Source: an uncultured Kiritimatiellota bacterium
Lineage (GTDB): Bacteria; Verrucomicrobiota; Kiritimatiellia; RFP12; UBA1067
Reading direction: 5' to 3'
Assembly: GCA_934667295.1 (NCBI GenBank)
Contig: CAKULR010000039.1
Span: 1 to 11,219, forward strand
DNA length: 11,219 nucleotides
Made by a program: the position numbers and the translations under genes. Shown in pieces: positions 1 to 6,607 of this stretch; the stretch's first letter is position 1, and each line of letters starts with the position of its first letter. Below the pieces are notes generated by a model, which worked only from the letters and a program-made list of their open reading frames with translations, was not told the DNA's origin and made no database searches.

Positions 1-77
1 CCACGCCGACTCCGCCACGCCGACTCCGCCACGCCGACTCCGCCACGCCGACTCCGCCACGCCGACTCCGCCACGCC
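1..77. repeat. 14-bp tandem repeat array, cut by the window edge
   Basis: Five perfect head-to-tail copies of CCACGCCGACTCCG (1-70) are followed by a partial sixth (71-77). The 14-bp period is not a multiple of three, so a coding repeat is unlikely. The array probably continues upstream of the window. There is no variation between copies, which suggests recent expansion or active homogenisation. Confidence 0.9.
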
Positions 78-394
78 AGCAATTCCACCATGATACACAT
101 CTCGCAGACGACACTGAAACCTTATCATGTCAGCATCATCCTGTCAAGCGCTTTCGTCTGAAAATCTGTGTCCTGTGTCCGTGTGCGGTGGAGGAGGCTT
201 CCGTGGTGAAGTCGGTTTCGTTCGGTTTCGCGATTTCGCCACGTAACGTTCCGATGCGAAATCCCACAAATGTCCTAAGGGGTAGGTCTGTATGGGTTTT
301 TGTGTTGTTTGATGTTTATGTGTGAGATTTTGTAAATTTATCATGTTTCCATTAAGAGATACTTGGACCGGCAACTTCGTTTCCTGCTACATGG
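78..394. other. Non-coding spacer
   Basis: No convincing coding region is seen on either strand; open frames here lack ribosome binding sites and recognisable protein. Positions 248-268 carry an inverted copy of the box that opens each 140-bp repeat downstream (GTTCCGATGCGAAATCCCAC). The rest is moderately AT-rich and unassigned. Confidence 0.6.
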
Positions 395-818
395 CGATAA
401 GTGAGATTTCGCTTCGGAACAATCGTGCGAATCCTTCTGGGATGTGGGGTCGCTGTTTAGGGCGAGGTACGGCCATGACACCACCCACGTTCGGATGTCC
501 CCGCGCCAAGGTGGCGCGAGTACGTTGCGCACGACGATAAGTGGGATTTCGCCTCGGAACGGTCGTGTGACTACTCCTGGGATATGGGATTGTTGTTTAG
601 GGCGAGGTACGGCCATGACACCGCCCATGTTCGGTCGCCACGCGCCGAGACGTCGCGGGGACGTCGCGTACAACGATAAGTGAGATTTCGCTTCGGAACG
701 GTGGATGTGAATACGCCTGAGATGTGGGATCGTTGTTTAGGGCGAGGTATGATCATGATGCCGTGTTCGGGTCCACGCGCTGAGGTGGTACGGAGGACGG
801 CGCGGGTACATCGCGCAT
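395..818. repeat. Three tandem ~140-bp imperfect direct repeats
   Basis: Units begin at 395, 535 and 674, each with the box CGATAAGTGAGATTTCGC followed by TTCGGAAC. The boxes at 395 and 674 are identical over 26 bp. Each unit continues with GTTTAGGGCGAGGTA and an ATGACACC/ATGATGCC segment, and ends near a GC-rich hairpin. That hairpin is CGCGCCA-AGG-TGGCGCG at 502-518, is a one-mismatch version at 641-657, and is eroded in the third unit (776-805). Length and sequence drift increase towards the third unit. No reading frame is conserved across units, so the array looks non-coding. The same hairpin core occurs in the opposite orientation near 8194 and 9154, so this is an interspersed family. 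Confidence 0.85.
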
Positions 819-1027
819 TGGGTTGTTGTAGATGGAGGCTGATACGTTGAGTGTGGATGTGGGTGGGGGGGGGGGCGCGTCCCTCCCGGAGGTGTGGGTG
901 TGGGGGCCCAGTTTATCGAGTGGGTTCCCAGTTTGCCGAATGGAACGTGTATCCGAGATTGGCGGGGGCGCTGACGTTGTCGTCTAGTGTTGTCACCTGG
1001 GGTTGTCGTTCGATGTCGTCTGATTTC

Positions 1028-1036
1028 TGCTATAAT
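1028..1036 (+). promoter_or_regulatory. Extended -10 promoter candidate (TGCTATAAT)
   Basis: A perfect TATAAT at 1031-1036 is preceded by TGC, an extended -10 element. No good -35 hexamer lies at 16-18 bp. It would place transcription start near 1043, about 75 bases before the ORF6N remnant. The same TGN plus near-TATAAT pattern precedes asd, the DUF1080 gene and the aminotransferase. Confidence 0.5.
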
Positions 1037-1065
1037 GCACAACATTCCCGCCGGGCGGAAATGGA

Positions 1066-1102
1066 AATTCGATTTGTGACCTTGAATTCGATTTGTGATC
1101 TT
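1066..1102. repeat. 18-bp direct repeat in the leader of the ORF6N remnant
   Basis: AATTCGATTTGTGACCTT (1066-1083) and AATTCGATTTGTGATCTT (1085-1102) differ by one base and are spaced 19 bp centre to centre. Placement between a strong -10 and the start codon fits a paired operator, but that role is inference. Confidence 0.6.
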
Positions 1103-1118
1103 AAGTGAAAGGGTACGC

Positions 1119-1259
1119 ATGGAAAAGACGACATCATGGGCCACGGTCTCGGACCTGGATAGTCGGTCGCGAATTCTGACGATTCGCGGCGTTCAGGTTG
1201 TACTTGATCGTAATCTTGCCGAGGCGCGTATGAAGTCCCGACAAGGCGAAGGTGTATGA
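1119..1259 (+). pseudogene. ORF6N-domain protein remnant (N-terminal fragment, 46 aa)
   Basis: A 46-codon ORF starting at ATG 1119. Residues 19-35 read ILTIRGVQVVLDRNLAE, which matches the signature opening of ORF6N-domain proteins (IRG-x-x-V-x-LD-x-DLAELYG...). That family is a DNA-binding domain found in phage antirepressors and many bacterial genomes; intact members are usually well over 100 residues. Here homology stops just where LYGV would be expected. The frame instead continues as ARMKSRQGEGV and a stop inside a 26-bp tandem repeat array, so the 3' part seems to have been replaced or lost. It sits behind an extended -10 and a paired direct repeat, so it may still be transcribed. There is no strong Shine-Dalgarno; AAGTGAAAGGG lies upstream. 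It is not related to the downstream radC in any way I can see. Confidence 0.6.
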
Positions 1260-1372
1260 AATCCCGACAAGGAGGCAGCGTATGAAATCCCGACAAGGAG
1301 GCAGCGTATGAAATCTTGACAAAGCGACGATGTGTGAAGTCCCGACAAGATGGCGTATGAAGTCCCGTCAAA
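1228..1372 (+). repeat. 26-bp tandem repeat array, six copies, encoding overlapping mini-ORFs
   Basis: The core GTATGAARTCCCGACAAG begins at 1228, 1254, 1280, 1306, 1332 and 1355 (periods 26, 26, 26, 26, 23). Units 2 and 3 are identical and each is a complete ten-codon ORF, MKSRQGGSV-stop (1256-1285, 1282-1311). Each TGA overlaps the next ATG as ATGA. AAGGAGG lies 6 bases before the ATGs at 1282 and 1308. The first unit is the 3' end of the ORF6N remnant (ARMKSRQGEGV-stop). The fourth has an early stop (MKS-stop), and the last two lose the pattern. The period of 26 equals a 30-nt ORF minus a 4-nt overlap. The gaps of about 8 bp between cores are far too short for CRISPR spacers. Confidence 0.85.
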
Positions 1373-1541
1373 GTATTTCAATGTGTAAATGGAACGCAAT
1401 GCGGATGCTTCCCCTGAACCATATACGCTTCAGTTGGCCAAATATGTTTCAGTTGACCGGGATGAGATGCCCTCGGACAACGTACTGTAATCCCGTGACA
1501 CACGTACCTAACCCCATGACATTCGTTGGAAGGGTAGAACG

Positions 1542-2297
1542 ATGGAAACGACCGACAGGAACAACTTTGACCGACGCGGTGGAGAGCTGATGCCGCGCGA
1601 GCTGATGGAACGTGCCGCAGACCCTGCGCTCGTCCCGGACGAGGCACTTGTCGCCGTGCTCCTCAAGACGGGCGTGCGCGGACTGAACGTCATCGAACTC
1701 GCCCGCCGCCTCATCGAGGCGTTCGGCTCGATGAAAGCACTCGTCTCCGGCGACTGGCGTGCCCTGGAGGCGCGCATCAGGGACTGGAACGCGACGCATC
1801 CCGACCGTCCCATCAAGGGGCTCGGCCACGTCAAGTGCCTTGAACTCGCCGCCGCCTTTGAGATGGGGCGTCGCTGGAGCCGGCTCGCGCCGGACGAACT
1901 GAGGACGTACCGGGTGACCCATCCCGAATCGGCCTACCGCGTCTTCAAGACCGTCCTCACGCCGGGCGACGACAAGGAAAACCTCTACGCGCTCCTGCTG
2001 AACAACAAGAACGCTCCCCTCTGCGAACCGCTCCGCCTCTCACGCGGTACGGCGGATTCCGCCCCGGCCTTTGCCCGCGACGTCTTCAAGGAGGCAATCC
2101 GATGGGGTGCGGTCGCCGTCATGGTCGCGCACAACCATCCGTCCGGCGATCCCACGCCCAGCAAGGCTGATTTCGCGTTCACCGCGCGGCTCGTCGCGCT
2201 CGCCGGGATCGCGGAGGTACGGTTCCTCGACCATCTCGTCCTCGGCGATGCCGGGTTCGTCTCCATCCGTTCGCTTGACCCCTCCCTTTTCGGTTGA
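1542..2297 (+). CDS. radC: RadC family (UPF0758) JAMM/MPN-domain protein
   Basis: A 251-residue protein matching full-length RadC. An N-terminal helix-hairpin-helix-like region (about 16-105, including LMPRELMER, LLKTG and GLGHVKCLEL) precedes an MPN domain (about 120-248). The JAMM metal site is complete: HNHPSGDPTPSKAD at 197-210 supplies H197, H199, S207 and D210, and the family motif FLDHLVLGD lies at 228-236. RadC proteins are predicted zinc-dependent and were historically linked to DNA repair; their actual role is unresolved, and they often lie near mobile elements. The ATG at 1542 has GGAAGGG about 8 bases upstream; an alternative ATG at 1590 would only drop 16 residues. The gene stands alone: the upstream neighbour is a repeat array and a broken ORF6N gene, and a repeat-filled spacer follows. 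Codon use is GC-rich like the rest of the window. Confidence 0.93.
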   Translation: METTDRNNFDRRGGELMPRELMERAADPALVPDEALVAVLLKTGVRGLNVIELARRLIEAFGSMKALVSGDWRALEARIRDWNATHPDRPIKGLGHVKCLELAAAFEMGRRWSRLAPDELRTYRVTHPESAYRVFKTVLTPGDDKENLYALLLNNKNAPLCEPLRLSRGTADSAPAFARDVFKEAIRWGAVAVMVAHNHPSGDPTPSKADFAFTARLVALAGIAEVRFLDHLVLGDAGFVSIRSLDPSLFG

Positions 2298-2337
2298 GGA
2301 TGTTGGTGTCACGTAGGTGTTCTACTGGTTTGGGTAT

Positions 2338-2420
2338 CGGGAGGGCCGCGCTCCTGCGCGGCCGGGGTGGTCCGAGCGGTTGAGGTGGTCCGAACGGACG
2401 CGACAAGCGCGTCCCTCCCG
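2338..2420. repeat. Pair of REP-like palindromes in inverted orientation
   Basis: The first copy (2338-2363) is CGGGAGGG overlapping the perfect hairpin GGCCGCGC-TCCT-GCGCGGCC (2344-2363). The second (2396-2420) is the reverse orientation: GGACGCG-ACAAG-CGCGTCC followed by CTCCCG. Both arms stay complementary although the bases differ. Between them lie two copies of GGTGGTCCGA (2367-2376, 2384-2393). A head-to-head pair with a short spacer resembles the BIME arrangement of enterobacterial REPs. Related copies are at 875-888 (half), 6467-6495 (eroded) and 9196-9221. Confidence 0.8.
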
Positions 2421-2421
2421 T

Positions 2422-2490
2422 TTCGTACCTGATGATTGTGTTCCTTCGTACCCGAATGGTCGTGTTTCTTCGTACCCACATGATCGTACC
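2422..2490. repeat. 23-24-bp tandem repeats (TTCGTACC core)
   Basis: TTCGTACC recurs at 2422, 2445 and 2469, with shared flanks (GAATGGT/GATGATT and GTGTTYC). A shorter ATCGTACC occurs at 2483. The segment lies between the REP-like pair and the asd promoter. No frame is conserved, so it looks non-coding. Confidence 0.65.
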
Positions 2491-2506
2491 TCACGCGCAG
2501 GCCCAG

Positions 2507-2545
2507 GTCGCCCACGAAAGCATCGCCACAGGGCGGCGCTTTTTT
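2507..2545 (+). terminator. Possible intrinsic terminator after radC
   Basis: GTCGCCC (2507-2513) can pair with GGGCGGC (2531-2537), including one G-U pair. The 17-base loop can itself fold weakly. GC and a run of six T (2540-2545) follow. The large loop and the overlap with the asd promoter make this uncertain. Confidence 0.35.
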
Positions 2546-2553
2546 GGTACAAT
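2525..2553 (+). promoter_or_regulatory. Promoter candidate for asd
   Basis: An extended -10 TGG-TACAAT (2545-2553) has a weak -35, GCCACA (2525-2530), at 17-bp spacing. Predicted transcription start near 2560 leaves a leader of about 38 bases to the asd ATG. Confidence 0.45.
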
Positions 2554-2597
2554 GTCCATCCAAATCGGGCCGCATGCCCGTTCCGAGGAAAAAGACA

Positions 2598-3611
2598 ATG
2601 AGCAAAGAGTACAAGGTTGGTCTCGTGGGCGTCGGCGCCGTCGGCGCCGAGATGATCAAGGTCCTGAAGGACCGCAGGTTCCCGTGCGGGAAGGTGCAGG
2701 TGTTCGCGTCGCGCGAGCGCGACGAGGAGATCAACGGCGAGACGTACCACGTCCTCAAGGCGGACGAGAACTCCTTCAAGGGCCTCGACATTGTGCTTTT
2801 CGCGGGCAAGACGGACGTGGCGATCCAGCTGCGGGACGCCGTCGTGAAGGCCGGCGCCAAGATGATCGACAACTCGCGCGCGTTCCGCCAGGATCCCGAC
2901 GTGCCGCTCGTGGTGCCGCAGGTCAACCCCGAGGACCTCGACTGGAACAAGGGCGTGATCGCGAACCCGAACTGCACGACGGCCATCATGCTCGAAGCCG
3001 TCGCGCCGCTCCACAAGGCGAAGAAGCTCAAGCGCCTCATCGCCTCCACCTACCAGGCCGCCTCCGGCGCCGGCAAGCCCGGCCTCGACGAGCTGGAGGA
3101 CCAGATCCAGTCCTACGCGAAGGGCGAACCGCTTGCGGTGAAGGCGTTCCAGCACCAGCTCATGTACAACCTCATCCCGCACATCGACAAGTTCGACGAG
3201 ACCAACTGGTACACGCTCGAAGAGCTCAAGATGCGCAACGAGGCGCGCAAGATGCTGCACTGCCCCGAGCTCCGCCTCAGCTGCACCTGCGTGCGCGTGC
3301 CGATCGCCCGCGCCCATTCCGAATCACTCAACCTGGAGTTCGAGGAGGACATCACGCCCGCCGAGGCGCGCGAGATCCTGTCGCACGCGCCGGGCGTGAG
3401 GGTGGTGGACGATCCGCTGAACGGCGGCTATCCGATGCCGCTCGACGCGACCGCGAAGTACGACGTGCTCGCGGGCCGCATCCGTCAGGACCTCAGCCGC
3501 GACGACCGGAAGGGGCTTGAGATGTTCGTCTCGGGCGACCAGCTGTTGCGCGGTGCCGCGCTGAACGCGGTGGAGATCGCCGAACACCTCGTCGCGCGCG
3601 GCCTCGTGTAG
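2598..3611 (+). CDS. asd: Aspartate-semialdehyde dehydrogenase
   Basis: A 337-residue enzyme that reduces 4-aspartyl phosphate with NADPH to aspartate semialdehyde, the branch point to lysine/diaminopimelate, threonine and methionine. The cofactor-binding glycine loop is GVGAVGAEM (11-19). The catalytic cysteine C126 lies in NPNCTTAIM, Q153 in STYQAASGAGK, and the catalytic histidine H240 in RVPIARAHSE. The C-terminal GDQLLRGAALNAVEIAE (313-329) is also typical. Length is normal and the sequence resembles the Bacteroides-type bacterial enzymes. I chose ATG 2598 over in-frame upstream starts because GAGGAA lies just upstream and the protein then begins at MSKEYKVGLVG, as in the family. A promoter-like site precedes it. 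The next gene starts 85 bp after its stop with no obvious terminator, so readthrough into the secreted protein and gmk is possible. Confidence 0.96.
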   Translation: MSKEYKVGLVGVGAVGAEMIKVLKDRRFPCGKVQVFASRERDEEINGETYHVLKADENSFKGLDIVLFAGKTDVAIQLRDAVVKAGAKMIDNSRAFRQDPDVPLVVPQVNPEDLDWNKGVIANPNCTTAIMLEAVAPLHKAKKLKRLIASTYQAASGAGKPGLDELEDQIQSYAKGEPLAVKAFQHQLMYNLIPHIDKFDETNWYTLEELKMRNEARKMLHCPELRLSCTCVRVPIARAHSESLNLEFEEDITPAEAREILSHAPGVRVVDDPLNGGYPMPLDATAKYDVLAGRIRQDLSRDDRKGLEMFVSGDQLLRGAALNAVEIAEHLVARGLV

Positions 3612-3696
3612 AAAACGTGGAGGAGGCGTGTCAGATGCGCGCCGTCCGACCGCCTTGCCTCTTGTAAACGCACACGACAAATCAGGAGAACCAGAC

Positions 3697-4050
3697 ATGA
3701 AGAAACTCATTATTGCGACTCTCGTGGCGGGGGCCATGGTTGGAACGGCATCCGCCAGGCACCATCATCGCGGCGATGCCATTGCGGGCGGTATCGCGGG
3801 CGGCATTGCGGCCGGCTTGACGACCGCGATCCTGGGGGCGCCTCCGCCGCCTCCCCCGCCGCCGCCCCAGCCGGTTGTCGTGCAGCAGCCGGTCGTGGTC
3901 CAGCAGCCGACGTACGTGCAGCCGGCCCCGGTCGTCGTCCAGCAGCCCGCCCCCGTGGTCGTGCAGCCCGCGCCGGTCGTGGTGACGCAGCCGGTCGTAC
4001 CGCCGCCGCCCCCTCCGCCGCCGCGCCCCCGGCCGCGTCCGCTCTGGTGA
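3697..4050 (+). CDS. Small secreted Gly-zipper/Pro-rich protein, function unknown
   Basis: A 117-residue protein I do not recognise as a named family. Residues 1-20 (MKKLIIATLVAGAMVGTASA) are a clear Sec signal peptide ending in an ASA cleavage site. A His-rich patch RHHHRGD follows. Then comes a hydrophobic glycine-zipper stretch (AIAGGIAGGIAAGLTTAILG, about 28-47) that could insert in a membrane or oligomerise. The rest is low complexity: a poly-Pro run, four or five PVVVQQP-like repeats, a second poly-Pro run and a basic RPRPRPLW tail. It may span the periplasm or bind the cell wall, but that is inference. ATG 3697 was chosen over a longer frame from 3628 because AGGAGA lies 9 bases upstream and the signal peptide starts there. 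Its TGA overlaps the GAGG before gmk, 16 bp away, so translation is probably coupled. Confidence 0.8.
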   Translation: MKKLIIATLVAGAMVGTASARHHHRGDAIAGGIAGGIAAGLTTAILGAPPPPPPPPPQPVVVQQPVVVQQPTYVQPAPVVVQQPAPVVVQPAPVVVTQPVVPPPPPPPPRPRPRPLW

Positions 4051-4066
4051 GGAGCGTAGCGCAGCC

Positions 4067-4669
4067 ATGACGGTGAAACCGCTGTTTATCGTGCTTTCCG
4101 CGCCCTCCGGGTGCGGAAAGTCAACTCTTATCGACATGCTGCTCCAGGAGTACCCCGACATGGAGTATTCCATCTCCTGCACCACGCGCGCGCCGCGCGG
4201 CGAGGAGGAGGACGGCCTCGACTACCACTTCCTCACGGTGGCGCGCTTCCGCGAGCTGATCGCGGAGGACGCCTTCCTCGAATACGCCGAAGTCCACGGC
4301 AACTTTTACGGGACGCTGCGCCAGCCGATCGTGGATGTGCTGAACGCGGGCCATTCGATGATCCTCGACATCGACGTGGTGGGGGCGGCGAAGGTCCGCC
4401 ACCAGGTGTTCCACCACCTCCCGCCGGAGAATCCGCTGCGGGCGGGGTACATGGACATCTTCATCAACCCGCCGTCGATGGAGGAGCTGCGGGCGCGTCT
4501 GGAGGGACGCGGCACGGATGCGCCGGCGGTCATCGAACGCCGCCTCGCGAACGCGGAGGGCGAGATGGCCCGCGCCGGCGAATACATGTTCCAGGTCACG
4601 AACGACGACCTTGCGCTCGCCTACAGGCGGCTCTGCGATCTCATCGACGTGAAAAGCGGACGGATGTAG
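4067..4669 (+). CDS. gmk: Guanylate kinase
   Basis: A 200-residue P-loop kinase converting GMP and ATP to GDP and ADP in the cytoplasm. The Walker A loop is SAPSGCGKST (11-20). GMP-binding motifs follow: SCTTRAPRGEEEDGLDYHF (37-55) and FLEYAEVHGNFYGT (70-83). ILDIDVVGAAKVR (99-111) and the Arg-rich lid (ARLEGRGTD and ERRL, 143-160) are also as expected. Family length is about 190-210, so it is complete. The ATG at 4067 is preceded by GAGGAGCG. Upstream it is nearly contiguous with the secreted Pro-rich gene and downstream with the GH2 gene (9 bp), so it sits in the middle of an operon. Many Gmk proteins have SGAGKST at the P-loop; here it is SGCGKST, which keeps all nucleotide-binding residues. 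A 20-residue region at 112-131 (HQVFHHLPPENPLRAGYMDI) is slightly longer than in E. coli. Confidence 0.95.
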   Translation: MTVKPLFIVLSAPSGCGKSTLIDMLLQEYPDMEYSISCTTRAPRGEEEDGLDYHFLTVARFRELIAEDAFLEYAEVHGNFYGTLRQPIVDVLNAGHSMILDIDVVGAAKVRHQVFHHLPPENPLRAGYMDIFINPPSMEELRARLEGRGTDAPAVIERRLANAEGEMARAGEYMFQVTNDDLALAYRRLCDLIDVKSGRM

Positions 4670-4678
4670 GCGGTGGAC

Positions 4679-6430
4679 ATGAAGATGCGTACGTTGATGG
4701 CGGTCGTTCTCGTTGCGGGCGTTGCGTCCGCGATGGAGAGGATTGGGTTGGACGGACTGTGGGACTTCCGCTTCGAGCGCGGGAAGCCGCTGGAGGAGGC
4801 GGCAACGTCGTCCACCTTCGCGGCGAACGACAAGATGGTCGTGCCGGGCTGCTGGAACGCGATGTCCCACTGGTTCAACCAGCACGGCACGGGACTCTAC
4901 CGCACGCGCTTCGCGCTGGCGTCCGACGCGGTGAACGCCTTTCTCGTGGTGGACGGTTGCGGACTTCGCTCGAAGTACTGGATCGACGGACGCGAGATCG
5001 GCTTCAGCAAGCTGCCGTGGAGCCGGTTCGAGTTCGAGACGGGCGCGCTCAAGGCCGGTCCGCACGAACTCGTCGCGGCGGTCGACTCGACCGTCGACAA
5101 CGCGAAGGTGAAGCTCTTCTGGGACTTCTATGACTTCTACCCCTTCGGCGGCTTCCACCACGGCGTGTGGCTGGAGGTGCAGACGCAGCCCGTCGAACTG
5201 CGGCGCGTCGTCGTGCGCACGCGCGACTACCGCACGGGCCGCGTGGAGCTGGAGGCGCAGTTCGCGGGGAAGGAGGCGCCACGCGATTTCACGGCGGACG
5301 TCGCCTTCGACGGCGGCCCCGCCCGGCCCGTCGCGTTCGCGAACCGCCGCGCCACCCTCACCGTCCCCGCCTTCAGGCTCTGGACGCCCGAGACGCCCAA
5401 CCTGCACACCGTCGCGGTGTCCTGTTCCACTCCTTCCTCCCAACGGGCGAAACCTGTCTCGGCGCGCTTCGGCATCCGCCAGGTCGGCACGGCGGCCGGA
5501 CGCATCACGCTCAACGGCGAGCCGATCTACCTGAAGGGCGTGAACCGCCACGAGGCGCACTACGAGTTCGGCGCGACGACGCCCATCCAGCTCATGTACG
5601 AGGACGTGAAGAACCTCAAGGACCTCGGCGGCAACTTCATCCGTGGTAGCCACTATGCGCAGAACGCGCAGTTCCTCGACCTCTGCGACGAACTCGGCGT
5701 GCTCGTCTGGGAGGAGTCCCTGGGATGGGGGAACCGTCGGCAGCAGCTCGCCGATCCCGAGTTCCGCCAGCTGCAGGAGGAGGAGACGCGGCTCATGGTG
5801 CGCAACTCGAGCAACCATCCCAGCGTGATCGTGAGCGCGTTCCTGAACGAGCCCGATTCCGACCTCCCCGTCTGCAAGTCGCTGGTGGAGCGCCTGATCG
5901 ACGTCATCCGCGCGGAGGACACGGGCCATCTCGTCACCTTCGCCTGCCACCGCACGCGCACGTGCATCTCGCACGAGAAGACGGACATCATCGCCTACAA
6001 CACCTACCCGTGCTGGTATTCCGACGAGATGGCGACGGGCACGGCTGAGGAGATGCGCGCGAACATCCGCGCATGCCACGCGCGGATCGTGAAGTATTTC
6101 CGAGACAAATACAAGGATGACCGCCCGATCGTCGTGAGCGAGACGGGCGTGAAGGCGGACTACGGCGTACGCGATCCGCGCGGGCGCGCCCAGTACACGG
6201 AGGACTTCCAGGAGGAGTATACGCGGACCATGCTGGAGGAGATGTTCGCGCAGAAGGACATCGCGGGCGTCGCGATCTGGCAGTTCACGGACTGCAAGAC
6301 CTACACGCGCACGAAGGGCATGCGCAACCGTTCCTACGGCGTGAACACGGGCGGGCTCTACGACCTCTACCGCCGTCCCAAGCTCGCCGTCGAGGCGGTG
6401 CGCGAACAGTTCCGGAAAAAGGTCAAGTAG
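4679..6430 (+). CDS. Secreted glycoside hydrolase family 2 (beta-galactosidase/beta-glucuronidase-like)
   Basis: A 583-residue protein with a Sec signal peptide (residues 1-18, ending VASA). It has the GH2 three-domain layout. The sugar-binding jelly roll spans about 20-172 (LDGLWDFRF, VVPGCWN, GLYRTRF, FGGFHHGVWLEV). An Ig-like domain spans about 173-275. A TIM barrel starts at YLKGVNRHEAHYEFGA (284-299). The acid/base is Glu391 in SAFLNEPDSD and the nucleophile Glu488 in PIVVSETG. IWQFTD (533-538) matches the FIWNFADF segment of glucuronidases. The N-x-K motif that reads the glucuronate carboxylate in beta-glucuronidases appears here as NTG (556-558), so glucuronidase activity is doubtful. 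Galactosidase or another exo-activity is more likely, but the substrate is not settled. The start could be GTG 4673, ATG 4679 or ATG 4685; 4679 gives a normal signal peptide. It follows gmk after 9 bp. Confidence 0.9.
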   Translation: MKMRTLMAVVLVAGVASAMERIGLDGLWDFRFERGKPLEEAATSSTFAANDKMVVPGCWNAMSHWFNQHGTGLYRTRFALASDAVNAFLVVDGCGLRSKYWIDGREIGFSKLPWSRFEFETGALKAGPHELVAAVDSTVDNAKVKLFWDFYDFYPFGGFHHGVWLEVQTQPVELRRVVVRTRDYRTGRVELEAQFAGKEAPRDFTADVAFDGGPARPVAFANRRATLTVPAFRLWTPETPNLHTVAVSCSTPSSQRAKPVSARFGIRQVGTAAGRITLNGEPIYLKGVNRHEAHYEFGATTPIQLMYEDVKNLKDLGGNFIRGSHYAQNAQFLDLCDELGVLVWEESLGWGNRRQQLADPEFRQLQEEETRLMVRNSSNHPSVIVSAFLNEPDSDLPVCKSLVERLIDVIRAEDTGHLVTFACHRTRTCISHEKTDIIAYNTYPCWYSDEMATGTAEEMRANIRACHARIVKYFRDKYKDDRPIVVSETGVKADYGVRDPRGRAQYTEDFQEEYTRTMLEEMFAQKDIAGVAIWQFTDCKTYTRTKGMRNRSYGVNTGGLYDLYRRPKLAVEAVREQFRKKVK

Positions 6431-6466
6431 GGCCAAGGAAGCCGCCCGACGCATGGCGTCCGTTGC

Positions 6467-6495
6467 GGGGAGGGGCGCGCGCTCCTGCGCGATCG
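6467..6495. repeat. Eroded REP-like palindrome
   Basis: GGGGAGGGGCGCGCGCTCCT continues as GCGCGATCG, which matches the CGGGAGGG-NCGCGCTCCTGCGCG pattern of the copy at 2338. The hairpin is reduced to CGCGC/GCGCG. It lies just after the GH2 stop, a usual place for REP elements. Confidence 0.6.
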
Positions 6496-6503
6496 TTTCC
6501 CGA

Positions 6504-6533
6504 TGGACAGGAGGACGGGCGGTTTGATAGAAT
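6504..6533 (+). promoter_or_regulatory. Promoter candidate for the DUF1080 gene
   Basis: TGGACA (-35, 6504-6509), an 18-bp spacer, and extended -10 TGA-TAGAAT (6525-6533). Start near 6540 gives a leader of about 68 bases. It contains the hairpin TGCAGG-TTGT-CCTGCA (6557-6572) and an AAAGGAA Shine-Dalgarno. Confidence 0.6.
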
Positions 6534-6607
6534 GACGCCGTTCAAGTTTCTTGTGGTGCAGGTTGTCCTGCATGACGTGTGAACGCAGATTCGAAAGGAA
6601 TGGAAAC

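Larger units (their letters stand above)
819..1118. other. Non-coding spacer with poly-G tract and leader region
   Basis: No gene was found. It contains an 11-base G homopolymer (865-875) fused to a half copy of the REP-like palindrome (GCGCGTCCCTCCCG, 875-888). After a promoter-like site at 1028-1036 comes an 80-base leader to the ORF6N remnant, with an 18-bp direct repeat. Confidence 0.55.

Noticed and set aside
341..756. Overlapping ORFs in the 140-bp repeats with similar peptides
   Set aside because: Unit lengths of 140 and 139 bp shift frame, starts lack ribosome binding sites, and both strands are equally open.
1228..1372. CRISPR array
   Set aside because: The period is 26 bp with about 8 bp between cores, and those gaps are similar to each other. 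No cas gene is nearby.
1389..1490. A 33-codon ORF (MERNADASPEPYTLQLAKYV...) before radC
   Set aside because: No ribosome binding site, no recognisable family and low GC at third positions. It could be a fragment of a decayed gene but cannot be supported.
4121..6454. A 777-codon open frame on the minus strand opposite gmk and the GH2 gene
   Set aside because: It is the antisense shadow of two well-recognised GC-rich genes, is rich in Arg/Ala/Val-type shadow composition, and has no recognisable domain.
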